Shown: positions 10,089 through 18,800 of the stretch, piece after piece
Position numbering within the stretch: position 1 is the first letter of the stretch
How the letters are laid out: each line of letters opens with the position of its first letter
Assembly (NCBI RefSeq): GCF_000775995.1
Contig: NZ_CP009227.1
Location: 1,550,001-1,614,000 of the forward strand
Source of the DNA: Treponema sp. OMZ 838
GTDB lineage: Bacteria > Spirochaetota > Spirochaetia > Treponematales > Treponemataceae
DNA length: 64,000 bases
Reading direction: 5' to 3'
Notes under the pieces: model-generated
Told to the model about the DNA's origin: nothing
Database searches by the model: none
What the model saw: only the letters and a program-made list of their open reading frames with translations
Position numbers and translations under genes: made by a program

Positions 10089-10609
10089 AAAGAAAATTTT
10101 TAATAATAGGATTATTTATGATTTTTCAGATAAAGGCTCGTTGCTTTTCAGGGATAGTTTTTTGGGAATATGATAAAAAAGATACATATGATATAATAGT
10201 TTCAAAAAATTATAATGAATTGATTAAAGAAAAAGCATGTTCATTTTTTGTATCTTTTGATAAATGCTTGAAGTATGATAAAGAGGTATTGGAATTTTAT
10301 TACTCAGATGAAGAAATAATGAATACGAAAATACAATTAAGAGATTATGATATTGGAAATGCATATTTTTCTGTTGTTGTTAATAATGAAATTGTATTAA
10401 CGGGATTAAACAGACTTGGGTACTTTGGTGCAAAAATGTTAAAAGAGGATAGTGAGAATGTAATATATATATGTTGGATAGGAGTTAATATAAAGAGATT
10501 TAAATTAACAACAGATTATACAGCTGCATTTAACATGTGTTTGGATCAAGAAAAAGATTTAAAAAAAATTTGTACTAAAAAAATAGATGATTACTTTCTT
10601 AAAGAATAA
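10085..10609 (+). CDS. putative immunity protein of the deamidase-like tip, exported
   Basis: The chosen start ATG 10085 overlaps the toxin stop (ATGA) and follows GGAG at a suitable distance; an in-frame ATG at 10073 is less likely. The 174-residue product begins with two lysine/arginine residues and a hydrophobic stretch (FLIIGLFMIFQI), typical of a signal peptide or anchor. No family is recognised. Translational coupling to the preceding tip argues that it is the cognate immunity protein, probably acting in the periplasm. Confidence 0.65.
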   Translation: MKRKFLIIGLFMIFQIKARCFSGIVFWEYDKKDTYDIIVSKNYNELIKEKACSFFVSFDKCLKYDKEVLEFYYSDEEIMNTKIQLRDYDIGNAYFSVVVNNEIVLTGLNRLGYFGAKMLKEDSENVIYICWIGVNIKRFKLTTDYTAAFNMCLDQEKDLKKICTKKIDDYFLKE

Positions 10610-10784
10610 TAAAAGAGTAAAGATTAAACCTCATAATTTTTGTAAAATTGTTTAAGTCACTGCTGTAAGCTCCTAATATCGAAATAGTATTTTACAATTT
10701 GCCATTAGTGCATTATAATAAAACAGTTTGAAAGAAATCTCTGCAAGATATTCCCATGGAATATTTTGCAGTTTTGCTCTTTGA
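10610..10784. repeat. gene-free stretch with a strong hairpin
   Basis: No coding sequence is evident. Bases 10741-10771 form a 14-bp hairpin, CTGCAAGATATTCC against GGAATATTTTGCAG, with a 3-base loop and one G-T pair, followed by GTTTTG. The Rhs core fragment begins a few bases later, so this is again a palindrome at a junction. A terminator role for the upstream immunity gene is possible. Confidence 0.5.
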
Positions 10785-11516
10785 CAATTCAGCAGCGACT
10801 ACATTCCAAAAGCCCCGATAGACGACGAAGCCAAGAAGCACAACGAGAACCTGCCTGGCATGGGCGGGGTGTTTAATGTTGTGAACTTGCACCTATACCA
10901 CTACGCGGGCATCGGGCAGCGAAGCGATAGCGAGCTTCAAGCCAATAATCCGGTTAAATATGTGGATCCTACCGGTAAGTTTTTTATTATTGATGATTTA
11001 ATAGGGGCGGTAATTCAATCAATTCGTGATAATAATTGGTCAAATTTTGGAGAGAAGTTTAAATCCAATTTTATTAATACATGGAAATTGATCGGTCATT
11101 CAATATTGATGTTGCCGCAGACATTGTGGTTTGGGCCTCAAGAAATTCTCGGATTACTATTAGGGTATGGCTTTATTCTCGGATCGGGGGGAACCGTTGA
11201 TTGGGATGGCGGTTTTAAATATGTAAACCTCCCAAACCGTGATGATGGAATAACATTAGGGAGCATTGGTATGGGACATCCTTCATTCAAATCGCATGAA
11301 AAAGGACATTATTACCAATCGTGGATATTGGGGCCGTTATATTTATTTGTCATAGGAATTCCAAGTATTATTCATGCGGCGATGCATAATACAAATAAAT
11401 GTAATAGATGCAATGAACTTAAAGAAAATGGAGACGACGATCCTTATAAGCATTTTTGGACGGAGCAATGGGCTGAAAAATACAATAAAGACAAGAATAA
11501 AGAAGAAAAAAAATAA
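10785..11516 (+). pseudogene. headless Rhs core end plus toxin tip with HEKGH motif
   Basis: The frame opens at 10785, in the core just after the SGDPA point, and runs DYIPKAP to YHYAG, then an 11-codon insertion (11 residues, IGQRSDSELQA), then NNPVKYVDPTG and the tip. The first ATG is 10860. The tip is rich in hydrophobic helices and carries His-Glu-Lys-Gly-His at 11295-11309, a zincin-like HExxH pattern, followed by QSWILGPLYLFVIGIPS; similar tips occur in Rhs proteins of other phyla. There is no start region or Rhs cage, so this is a displaced tip, although the tip itself looks intact. Confidence 0.6.
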
Positions 11517-11535
11517 TTGAAATAAGGAGTGCTGT

Positions 11536-12159
11536 ATGAGAAAAATATACATAATATGTATAGCCGTAATAACGATGAGTCTAACATCATGTCTTCCTAG
11601 TGCGAGACTTTATATACTCAATGCAACTGATGACCATATTTTAGTGGAAGTAAAAACTATCTATCAAGTGTCAACTGATAAACTATATGATGTTCACGTT
11701 ACTTATGACGGACTAATGGCTTTTAAGTACAAAGAAGAAAGTTCCTTTGGCCCCTCTATAGCATTGGCGCCGATAGTTATTAAACCTTCCGGGTTTGCCC
11801 GCTTAGTTTGGCGGCCGGCTAATTCTGATATTCTGTATAGTATGGGGTTTGGTGATTCTTTTTCACGAGATGAAGATGGTAAAGAATTTATAGATATGGA
11901 TAAAATTATTAAAGCATTAGATACGGTGTTTATTGAAATGAATGTGTATAAAATTGTGCCGAATGAGGATGGAAAGGAATTGTTATATACCAAAAAAGAT
12001 ATTTTGAATGAGAAAAATATCTTTTTTACAGTATTCAATTTGAAAAAAGACATTGAAATCGACAAAAAATACAAAAAATTCTTGAAAAGAGGTGGATTTG
12101 GAAATTCCAGTTATATAGTTATAAGGGAAAAAACCGAAGAAGAAAAAAATGAAAACTAG
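11536..12159 (+). CDS. lipoprotein, putative immunity to the HEKGH tip
   Basis: This 207-residue protein has a classical lipoprotein signal, with lipobox SLTSC and the acylated cysteine near residue 19. AAGGAGTG precedes the ATG, 19 bases after the tip stop. The mature part is mixed and acidic with no family recognised. A membrane-tethered periplasmic immunity protein is the likely role, from context. Confidence 0.65.
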   Translation: MRKIYIICIAVITMSLTSCLPSARLYILNATDDHILVEVKTIYQVSTDKLYDVHVTYDGLMAFKYKEESSFGPSIALAPIVIKPSGFARLVWRPANSDILYSMGFGDSFSRDEDGKEFIDMDKIIKALDTVFIEMNVYKIVPNEDGKELLYTKKDILNEKNIFFTVFNLKKDIEIDKKYKKFLKRGGFGNSSYIVIREKTEEEKNEN

Positions 12160-12254
12160 TTATTGTAGTGTACAGTTTACCCGGTCTATCAGGTATCAAA
12201 TGATAGCCTATGAGATTATAAAGAGCTCGTTATAAAACTTTACCCTCACTTCCC

Positions 12255-12400
12255 TCAGAACGAGTTACGGCCGTATGTGGGAAGCCATATCAAATCTGTA
12301 CGTCCTTGTACAGATTTGATATCATGTTTTGCTGATGACAAAACATGATACTGTTTAGAACCACCACCATCCATGGCGGTATTGAAAGGGAAACTATTTT
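12255..12400 (+). repeat. hairpin leader block, copy 1
   Basis: This block starts with GAACGAGTTACGGCCGTATG (near 12258) and carries two adjacent perfect hairpins. The first is ATCAAATCTGTAC/GTACAGATTTGAT at 12289-12320, the second ATCATGTTTTG/CAAAACATGAT at 12321-12349. A weaker CCACC/GGCGG stem follows near 12370. The block recurs at 15690, 21953, 24017 and (first part only) 24872. It sits immediately upstream of a palindromic module. Confidence 0.85.
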
Positions 12401-12406
12401 TTAAAG

Positions 12407-14383
12407 GTGAAAACAAATTGTTTTTATTCACAGCTTAATTATTCCCTCCCCCGGACAGCGATTGAAGCGGGAATCCTTTTTGCCGCGCGTATAATGCAAG
12501 TGCGGTTTTTGAAGCGCTTAAGCGGAAAAACACCGCGGGAACAAAACAGCAGCGGCGAAAAGATTGGAGCGGAAAGCGCGGTGCCGATACTTGTGTACCT
12601 TTGCATTGTATTAATAGTACACAAGTATCGGCAGTCCGCCAAAAGCATAACAATAAGAATTGCAAGAAACACTGTGCCGGAGGTTTTTCCGCTTACGATA
12701 GGAAGCGGAAAAACGGTGCCTTTTGAAAAGAGGCGGAGCAGATACAAGGAGACAGCCGAAAATAAAGCGGAGGCGTATCGGGTATACGTCGAGCATTTAT
12801 TTTCGGCGTGCGACGCCGTAGATGCCCGCATATTTTCAAAAGGGGACGGGAACATGACAAGGAAGATAAGCACCACGAACCTTCCCGGCGCCCGCGGTAA
12901 CGCCTACCCGAACGCAGAGCTAGACTACAGCCTCGATTACGAGTACGACCCCTCTTATGCACACCGGCTTGTGCACGCAGGAAACCGCTACTACCGCTAT
13001 GACGCGAACGGTAACATAACGGCGGAAAAAGACGGCCCCTTTACCGAAGACGATGAGTTTATCTTTACCTACAGCTACGACCCGGAAACAGACGTATACG
13101 GCACCGACTACGGCTTCGGGCTTGACGCCCCAAAGGAGACGGAAGAGAGTCATCCTGAGAACCTATTCGCGTACCGGCGTAACTACACCTGGAATGAGAA
13201 GAATCTCCTCACTAAATCGAGCGACCGCAGCTACACCGTACATTACCGTTACGGTGAGGATGGCCAGCGCGCCTTAAAGTACACCGAAGAAGGGAGAAGC
13301 GAAACTTTATACTTCAATAACTTCTACACGATACACATCCCCGTGCAGGATAAGAATAACCCTCAAGGCTTGCGCGTACATAAGCACATCTTTGTCGGTA
13401 ACTCACGCCTTGTTACGGCAATGACCCACACCAATAACAACGGAGACAATGCCGAGCAGCGCGAGAAGCGGTATTACTACCACAGTGACCACTTAGGCAG
13501 TGCGCAGTTTGTAACCGACTGGCGCGGTAGACAATACGAGCACATCGAATACACACCTTACGGGGAGCTCTGGATAGAGGAAGTCGCCGCAGGCTTAGAC
13601 AAGCTGCCGTTTAGGTTCACCGGTAAGGAGATGGATGAAGAAACCGGGCTGTATTATTACGGAGCACGCTACCTTGACCCGAAGTACAGTAGGTGGCTGA
13701 GTGGCGACCCGGCACTAAACGATTACATACCGAAAGCGCCAATAGACGATGAGGCAAAGAAACATAACGAGAAACTGCCGGGAATGGGTGGGGTGTTTAA
13801 TGTCGTGAACCTGCACCTGTACCACTACGCGGGGAATAATCCGGTGAAGTATACTGACCCGGATGGGAAGAGTGAAGAACTGGGTAGTGATGCAAGTGAT
13901 CATCTATTGGTGAGAAAAACTGATGATGGCAAGCATGTTATTATAGATGGAGGCAATCGATATAACTATGTTGAACAAGCCCTTATAAACTATATAAATA
14001 CAGGAGACGAGAGATATCTCAATCAAGTACCTAAAACTTCTGATCCGTTGGCAGTTGCTGGAATATCGGCTTTTATAGCAGATTATCTTGATAATAATGA
14101 TACTAACAGTAACTCTATAGGAAGCAAGGGCGAAACGATGTTTGCAATTGCAATAGCTGTTGCCGGTTCATCAGGTGGAAATAGAGATGCGCACAACCGT
14201 CCATTTGCATCAACAAAAGAAGCAACAGCTGCAGCCGCAAAATTAGGCTTTTCAAAGACAAACTATTTTTCTGAAAGAGAGCCTGTATATAAAAAAGGAC
14301 GTTTATATATAACCCCTGACAGAACATCACATAATGGAGGTGTATGGAAGATGGCTGATTCTGTAGCGGGTTTAAAACAATGA
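12407..14383 (+). CDS. truncated Rhs protein with Ntox21-like tip, ended early by a TGA
   Basis: A GTG start at 12407 leads through palindromic module B into Rhs core that aligns base for base with the lead gene (offset 7721). The core ends NNPVKYTDPDGK. The tip contains RPFASTKEATAAAAKLGF, then HNGGVWKMADSV, matching the Ntox21-type toxin C-terminal domain (predicted or known RNases of polymorphic toxins). After the TGA at 14381 the same frame continues as STRMGTYDANLNRIGD up to the TAG at 14432-14434, which is the normal end of this family. A single nonsense codon therefore removes about 17 terminal residues. Either the toxin is inactivated or the gene is a stored, non-expressed copy. Confidence 0.75.
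   Translation: MKTNCFYSQLNYSLPRTAIEAGILFAARIMQVRFLKRLSGKTPREQNSSGEKIGAESAVPILVYLCIVLIVHKYRQSAKSITIRIARNTVPEVFPLTIGSGKTVPFEKRRSRYKETAENKAEAYRVYVEHLFSACDAVDARIFSKGDGNMTRKISTTNLPGARGNAYPNAELDYSLDYEYDPSYAHRLVHAGNRYYRYDANGNITAEKDGPFTEDDEFIFTYSYDPETDVYGTDYGFGLDAPKETEESHPENLFAYRRNYTWNEKNLLTKSSDRSYTVHYRYGEDGQRALKYTEEGRSETLYFNNFYTIHIPVQDKNNPQGLRVHKHIFVGNSRLVTAMTHTNNNGDNAEQREKRYYYHSDHLGSAQFVTDWRGRQYEHIEYTPYGELWIEEVAAGLDKLPFRFTGKEMDEETGLYYYGARYLDPKYSRWLSGDPALNDYIPKAPIDDEAKKHNEKLPGMGGVFNVVNLHLYHYAGNNPVKYTDPDGKSEELGSDASDHLLVRKTDDGKHVIIDGGNRYNYVEQALINYINTGDERYLNQVPKTSDPLAVAGISAFIADYLDNNDTNSNSIGSKGETMFAIAIAVAGSSGGNRDAHNRPFASTKEATAAAAKLGFSKTNYFSEREPVYKKGRLYITPDRTSHNGGVWKMADSVAGLKQ
12419..12850 (+). repeat. 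palindromic in-frame module, copy B
   Basis: Homologous to the module at 8046-8473. Here the large central stem has a different sequence on both arms: GCCGATACTTGTGTAC/GTACACAAGTATCGGC at 12583-12632, in place of GCTGCATTTTGTTT/AAACAAAATGCAGC. The GTTTTTCCGCTT/AAGCGGAAAAAC and GCCGAAAATAAA/TTTATTTTCGGC stems are kept. Length changes relative to copy A leave the frame open. Confidence 0.85.
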
Positions 14384-14440
14384 AGTACGCGTATGGGTAC
14401 TTATGATGCGAATTTAAATAGGATAGGAGACTAGTGATCA

Positions 14441-15001
14441 ATGAATTATCGAGTAACAAAATATAATCCTGTATATCGAAACGAGAAAGGTTGGTATATG
14501 AGGGATGAGTGGACAGATTATAGTGTAGCTGTAAAAACGGGAATGAAGAGTGAATATGATGAATATAAAAGGGTGGAGGATCTCTATATCCGCTATTTGC
14601 ATATAGGTTTACAAAGCGCCGCGGATAAAACTTTTACTATTAATTGGCTGGAACGTTATAAAAATGGAATAAAAAAACATATCAACCATTTGCAAGATTG
14701 TAATAAAGAGCTTTTATTTAAAATAAGGGATAATTATAAATGCTCTATTGCTGAAGTAGAGGATATTGCAAGGTTTATATTAAGAATGCTTGTATGGTGT
14801 ACATTTGATAGCATGTCATCGTATGTTGATTTTGGCTATGACTATTATATGTTTGTTGGAGGAGTGTATTATGATGATAAAACTATTAAAGATGCAGCGT
14901 TAGAAGGGATATATATCGAACAAATGGATTCGCCCATGTTATATCGATGTGATATCGAATATCGGAATGAATTGATGCAAGTGTCGAAAAAACGGTGTTA
15001 G
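14441..15001 (+). CDS. putative immunity protein of the Ntox21-like tip, cytoplasmic
   Basis: This 186-residue protein has no signal peptide and starts MNYRVTKYNP. It begins 6 bases after the full-length toxin end (TAG at 14434), with TAGGAGAC upstream. The start RVTKYNPxYR...WT resembles immunity proteins seen beside Ntox21 tips, from memory only. A cytoplasmic location fits an RNase toxin acting inside the cell. The gene is intact although its toxin is truncated, as expected if immunity is kept under selection. Confidence 0.65.
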   Translation: MNYRVTKYNPVYRNEKGWYMRDEWTDYSVAVKTGMKSEYDEYKRVEDLYIRYLHIGLQSAADKTFTINWLERYKNGIKKHINHLQDCNKELLFKIRDNYKCSIAEVEDIARFILRMLVWCTFDSMSSYVDFGYDYYMFVGGVYYDDKTIKDAALEGIYIEQMDSPMLYRCDIEYRNELMQVSKKRC

Positions 15002-15072
15002 ATTCTTCTTGTTTGGATAGGTTTAAATGATAACGATGTTTTTTTCTATATTGTTGTACCAACAAATGGATA

Positions 15073-15159
15073 CCTACTGAAACAAAAAGTTTTAATGGTT
15101 GGGGTCTGTGGGGAAAGCAAATATATACTCTAAGAAGGTATATGAGAAAAACATTATGA
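15073..15159 (+). pseudogene. possible lost toxin tail
   Basis: A short frame encodes TKSFNGWGLWGKQIYTLRRY and a few more residues before TGA 15157, just upstream of the next small gene. Its position and aromatic/glycine content fit a toxin C-terminal remnant. There is no further support. Confidence 0.3.
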
Positions 15160-15170
15160 GGGGTGAGTAA

Positions 15171-15629
15171 ATGAAAAAGAAGTGTTTATAGGCTCTTTAT
15201 GCCTTTTCTTTTATGCTTTGCATTGGTTCGTTGTATATATTCATAAATGTTATAAATAATAGGTCGCCTAAAATGGATAAGCAATTAAAATTTACTGGAG
15301 TATTAAAAATGTATTTAATACTGAATAATCACTTATCCAGCGATATTATTTTTTATGATGGAGATGCAGAAAAATTTTCCGATCTATTAAATGAAATAAA
15401 GAATGGAAAAGAGATAGCAGTAGGAAATGTGCCTAAGTGCGCGATGTTCGAAGGAATTTATTACATTGAATTAACTACAACAGACGGTGAACAATATTCT
15501 TATGAGATGCAGACAGAGAATATTGTTTACGATATCACGAATAATGTATTTATAAGAGTCAGTATGGTAGATAGATTAAGAGGATTAACATTACTCTATT
15601 TATTACAAAATCATTATTCATTGAAATAA
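15171..15629 (+). pseudogene. immunity-like membrane-anchored gene with early nonsense codon
   Basis: ATG 15171 follows GGGTGAG and reads MKKKCL, then TAG at 15189, then ALYAFSFMLCIGSLYIFINV in the same frame. Read through, this gives a signal anchor and a product of about 152 residues; from the next ATG (15213) 138 residues remain with the hydrophobic segment shortened. The early stop breaks what looks like an ordinary exported immunity protein. Confidence 0.6.
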
Positions 15630-15689
15630 CAATTAATGGAATATTATTTCAAGGACTGAAAAGTAATAAAGCAGCTCCACTCTCTTTTC

Positions 15690-15835
15690 CGTAGAACGAG
15701 TTACGGCCGTATGTGGGAAGCTATATCAAATCTGTACGTTCTTGTACAGATTTGATATCATGTTTTGCTGATGACAAAACATGATACTGTTTAGAACCAC
15801 CACCATCCATGGCGGTAGTGAAGGGAAAAATATTT
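15690..15835 (+). repeat. hairpin leader block, copy 2
   Basis: Nearly identical to 12255-12400. It has the GAACGAGTTACGGCCGTATG anchor at 15695, hairpin ATCAAATCTGTAC/GTACAGATTTGAT at 15725-15756, and hairpin ATCATGTTTTG/CAAAACATGAT at 15757-15785. It precedes palindromic module C, so leader and module form one composite of about 590 bp in these two copies. Confidence 0.85.
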
Positions 15836-15842
15836 TTTTAAG

Positions 15843-18800
15843 GTGAAAATAAAATTTTGTTTTTATTCACAGCCTAATTATTCTCACCCCCGGACAGCGA
15901 TTGCAGCAGAAATCCTTTTTGCCGCCCGTGTAATGCAGGTGTGGTTTTTGAAGCGGCCGAGCGGAAAAACACCGCGGGAACAAAACAGCAGCGACAAAAA
16001 GATTGGAGCGGAAAGCGCGGTGCTGCATTTTGTTTTCTTTGAAGTTATAGTAAACAAAATGCAGCAGTCCGCTAAAAGCATAACAATAAGAATTGCAAGA
16101 AACACTTTACCGGAGGTTTTTCCGCTTACGATAGGAAGCGGAAAAACAATGCCTTTTGAAAAGAGGTGGAGCAGATACAAGGAGACAGCCGAAAATAAAG
16201 CGGAGGCGTATCGGGTATACGGTGAGCATTTATTTTCGGCGTGCGACGCCGTAGATGCCCGCATATTTTCAAAAGGGGACGGGGACGGCTTACCTGACAG
16301 GGTCTTCAACATCGGAGGAGCCGATAAGCTGTACGTACAGCGGAACAAGCTTGGTAAAGTCGGGCTTTTAAAGAAAATAAAACTACCGACCGGCGGCAGC
16401 TATGAGATAGCGTACCAAAGAGTAGGGAACACGCGGGAGCTGCCGCAGAGTAAGTATGTGTTAAGCAGTGTAACAATGAACTCAGGGCTGCAAACAAAAT
16501 CAGGAAACGTACAAAGCTATAAAACGCAATACAGCTACAAAGACGGCTACTATGACCGCAAAGCAAAAGAGTTCTACGGATTTAAGACGGTACGCGCGGT
16601 AACGGGAACAGGCAAGGTAACGGAGACGGAGTATTACATTGATGCCTATTACCGCAAAGGCATGGTAAAAAAAGAGACGGTGAGCCATAGCGGCACTGTC
16701 TATTCGATAAAAGAGTATGAAGTAGATGAAGTCCCTCACGCAAGAGTAAAGCGAGAGTGGAACACCCTACGGGAAGGATACCGCGAAATACGGACAGAAA
16801 GCGAGTATCGCTATGATCGATACGGCAATGTTACAACCTTAGAAGATAAGGGAGACGTTACGAATCCCAACGACGATATTATTGCCCGCATACGGTATTG
16901 GGACAGCGGCGATGAGCGGCGGTACTTTAAAGCGCACCCGGAGAAAATAGAAGTGCTGGATGGCAAGAGCGGCAGGCTGTTGCGGAAACGAGAAGGACGC
17001 TATGATAGCCAAACGGGCGCGATAACGGAAGTAAAACAGTATACCTCAAGCGGCACTTCTTTAACCTACACGATAGACTGGGATGAAAGCGGAAATATCA
17101 AGACCTTGATAAGTCCCACCGGAAAGAAAGTGAGCTACCGCTACCAAGACGGGATATACCCGGTTAAAATAACGGAAGAAGGAAGTACAGGCGGAGCGCC
17201 GTACGAAAGCACACTCCTTTGGGATAGCGCCTTAGGAGTGAAACTGGAAGAAACCGATAGCGCGGGTAACACCATGAAGTACCGCTATGACGGCTTCGGG
17301 CGTGTAACGGAAGTGAAAAGCCCTTACGATACCGGAAACGTACCTTACGCAAAGTACGAATACCATACCCCTTCATCTTCTTTCTGGTACACGGTAACGG
17401 CAAATAAGCTTACCACCGAAGCGGCCGACACGGCCATTATGAAAACGATAGTCATGCACGACGGCTTAGGCCGCGCCCTCTACACGGCGAAAGAAGGGGA
17501 AGTGTACCGAGAAGGAACAGCCGGAGAAACGAATGTCGGGTGGAATATTTCAGGGGCGACCTACTACGACGAGGCAGGCAGAAAGATAAAAGAAGGAATG
17601 CCGTTCTTCTATGGCGGCGATTTACCGAATGAACTTGCCAACAAAGCCGCCTACGCAAGCGTCGAACAGTTCTATGAGCTGAACGACTTTACCAAGCTCC
17701 GCAACGAAACGGTATACACCTACGACGGCATAGACCGCGTAATTAAGACGGTACTGCCGGACGGAAGCGAACAGAAAAACGAGTACGCAATAGAAAACAG
17801 CCTACAGGTAACAACCGCAACCGACCCGCTTGAGAATAAGAGCGTTACGAAAAAAGACGCGCGCGGAAACATCCGGGAAGTAGAACGCCTCGATAAAAAC
17901 GGCACACGCTTAACTAAAGGCCGCTACGAATACTCAGTCCTCGGAGAAATGCTTCGCGCATACGACGCAAACGAAAACATTGTCTCGGTAACGTATGACC
18001 TACTCGGCCGAAGAGTAGCTTTAGAAAGTAAAGACTCAGGCCGGAAAGAATGGCGCTATGATAGCAAAGGCCTCCTTGAAGCAGAGACGGACTCATTGCT
18101 GCGCAGTAAACTCAGTGAGATACAGTACCACTACGACGGCTTTGACCGGCTCGTAAAAATAGACTACCCGTTTAGCACCGATGTTGAATACACCTACGGA
18201 GTACCCGGCCAAGCCGGAGCCGGAGAGATAGTCCATAAGAAGGATGAATCAGGCGACATACACTACGAGTATGGACGCTTAAGCGAGGTCGTAAAAGAGA
18301 CACGAACGATTAAGCGTTATGAGCCGTTATGCGAACCTGAAACGGCAACCTTTACCTACCGCTCCGACTACTTAGGCCGTATGCAGACCATGAAGTACCC
18401 CGATGGGGAGACCATAATTTACACCTACGACAAAGGCGGACAGCTGAAAGGAGTGAGCGGTGTCAAGAACACGATAAAAGGCTCTGAAACCTACAGTTAC
18501 ATCGACACGATTGTCTATGACGAACACGGACAGAGAGTGTACATCAAGTACGGCAATGGAGTAGAAACCCGCTACCGCTACGACGATAAGCGGCGCTGGC
18601 TGAAAGACATTGAAACAAAGAATACACAAACCGACGAAATCTTCCAGAAGATAAGCTATAGCTTCGATAAGGTCGGCAATGTCTTAGGCTATGCGAATGA
18701 TGCAAGTGTGTACGAGACAAGCCAGAGTTACACGTATGACAACCTCTACCAGCTTATCGGCGTAGAGGGAACCAGCAACCAATACAAAGCGATAAAGAGC

